Part shown: in pieces, positions 40,801-40,828 of the stretch
How the letters are laid out: each line of letters begins with the position of its first letter
Numbering within the stretch: position 1 is the first letter of the stretch
Assembly: GCA_964414835.1 (NCBI GenBank)
Contig: CAYPWY010000018.1
Span: forward strand, 1 to 40,828
DNA length: 40,828 bases
Origin: Eshraghiella sp964414835
GTDB taxonomy: Bacteria > Bacillota > Clostridia > Lachnospirales > Lachnospiraceae
Reading direction: 5' to 3'
Program-made: the position numbers and the translations under genes
The notes under the pieces: model-generated
Seen by the model: the letters and a program-made list of their open reading frames with translations, nothing else
What the model was told of the DNA's origin: nothing
Databases searched by the model: none

Positions 40801-40828
40801 ATGGCAAGAAAAATGAAAACCATGGATG
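40801..40828 (+). CDS. nifJ: Start of pyruvate:ferredoxin (flavodoxin) oxidoreductase, partial
   Basis: Only nine codons (MARKMKTMD) are in the window, after a strong AGGAGGAAAA Shine-Dalgarno. This N-terminus is the one seen in clostridial pyruvate:ferredoxin oxidoreductases, which continue with G(N/Q)xAAAHVSYAFTEV. Long upstream region with good promoters fits a highly expressed central-metabolism gene. The call rests on nine residues plus context. Confidence 0.65.

Overview
The window looks like a chromosomal segment of a gut-type, low-to-mid GC Gram-positive anaerobe, most likely a Lachnospiraceae member (Lachnospira/Roseburia/Butyrivibrio-like). The evidence is strong Shine-Dalgarno sites, TTGACA/TATAAT-type promoters, lipoprotein-type substrate-binding proteins, a YesMN-type two-component system, a chemoreceptor, a spore-maturation protein, a D-lactate dehydrogenase, and the start of a probable pyruvate:ferredoxin oxidoreductase gene at the right edge. 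The genus is inferred; there is no rRNA in the window.

Left part (1-13.9 kb): tRNA-Lys(CTT) is followed by an agr-type quorum-sensing locus. The kinase/regulator pair (minus strand) diverges from a 47-codon pro-peptide gene (2514-2657, easily missed) and its AgrB processing protease (plus strand). Then come an XRE regulator, an unrecognised membrane protein, a chemoreceptor, citrate synthase, and an operon of ECF sigma factor, probable anti-sigma membrane protein and a secreted lipoprotein serpin. After a MITE-like inverted repeat there are an intact lipoprotein gene, a frameshifted one, a small decayed fragment and tRNA-Pro(CGG).

Middle part (13.9-21 kb): D-2-hydroxyacid (D-lactate) dehydrogenase, a lysophospholipase-like hydrolase and aconitase, then a stretch of decay. 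This stretch holds a frameshifted lipoprotein gene, a truncated GAF-domain regulator butted against a scrap of an ABC-transporter ATPase, a 66-bp direct repeat, spmA without spmB, and a truncated MFS transporter.

Right part (21-40.6 kb): a glycan-utilisation locus. It has a GH31 alpha-xylosidase-like enzyme, a YesM-type sensor kinase, three consecutive secreted membrane-anchored beta-rich surface proteins, two LplB/YtcP-type permeases, a binding lipoprotein, a YesL/DUF624 protein, a fourth surface protein, the YesN-type regulator about 10 kb from its likely kinase, a GH29 alpha-L-fucosidase and a second paralogous binding lipoprotein. No intact transport ATPase is present, so a shared MsmX-type ATPase elsewhere is presumably used. 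The most likely target is a fucose- and/or xylose-decorated oligosaccharide (inference). The surface-protein family, a structured intergenic element at 28122-28253, the agr peptide and the ECF-serpin operon are the items most worth follow-up.
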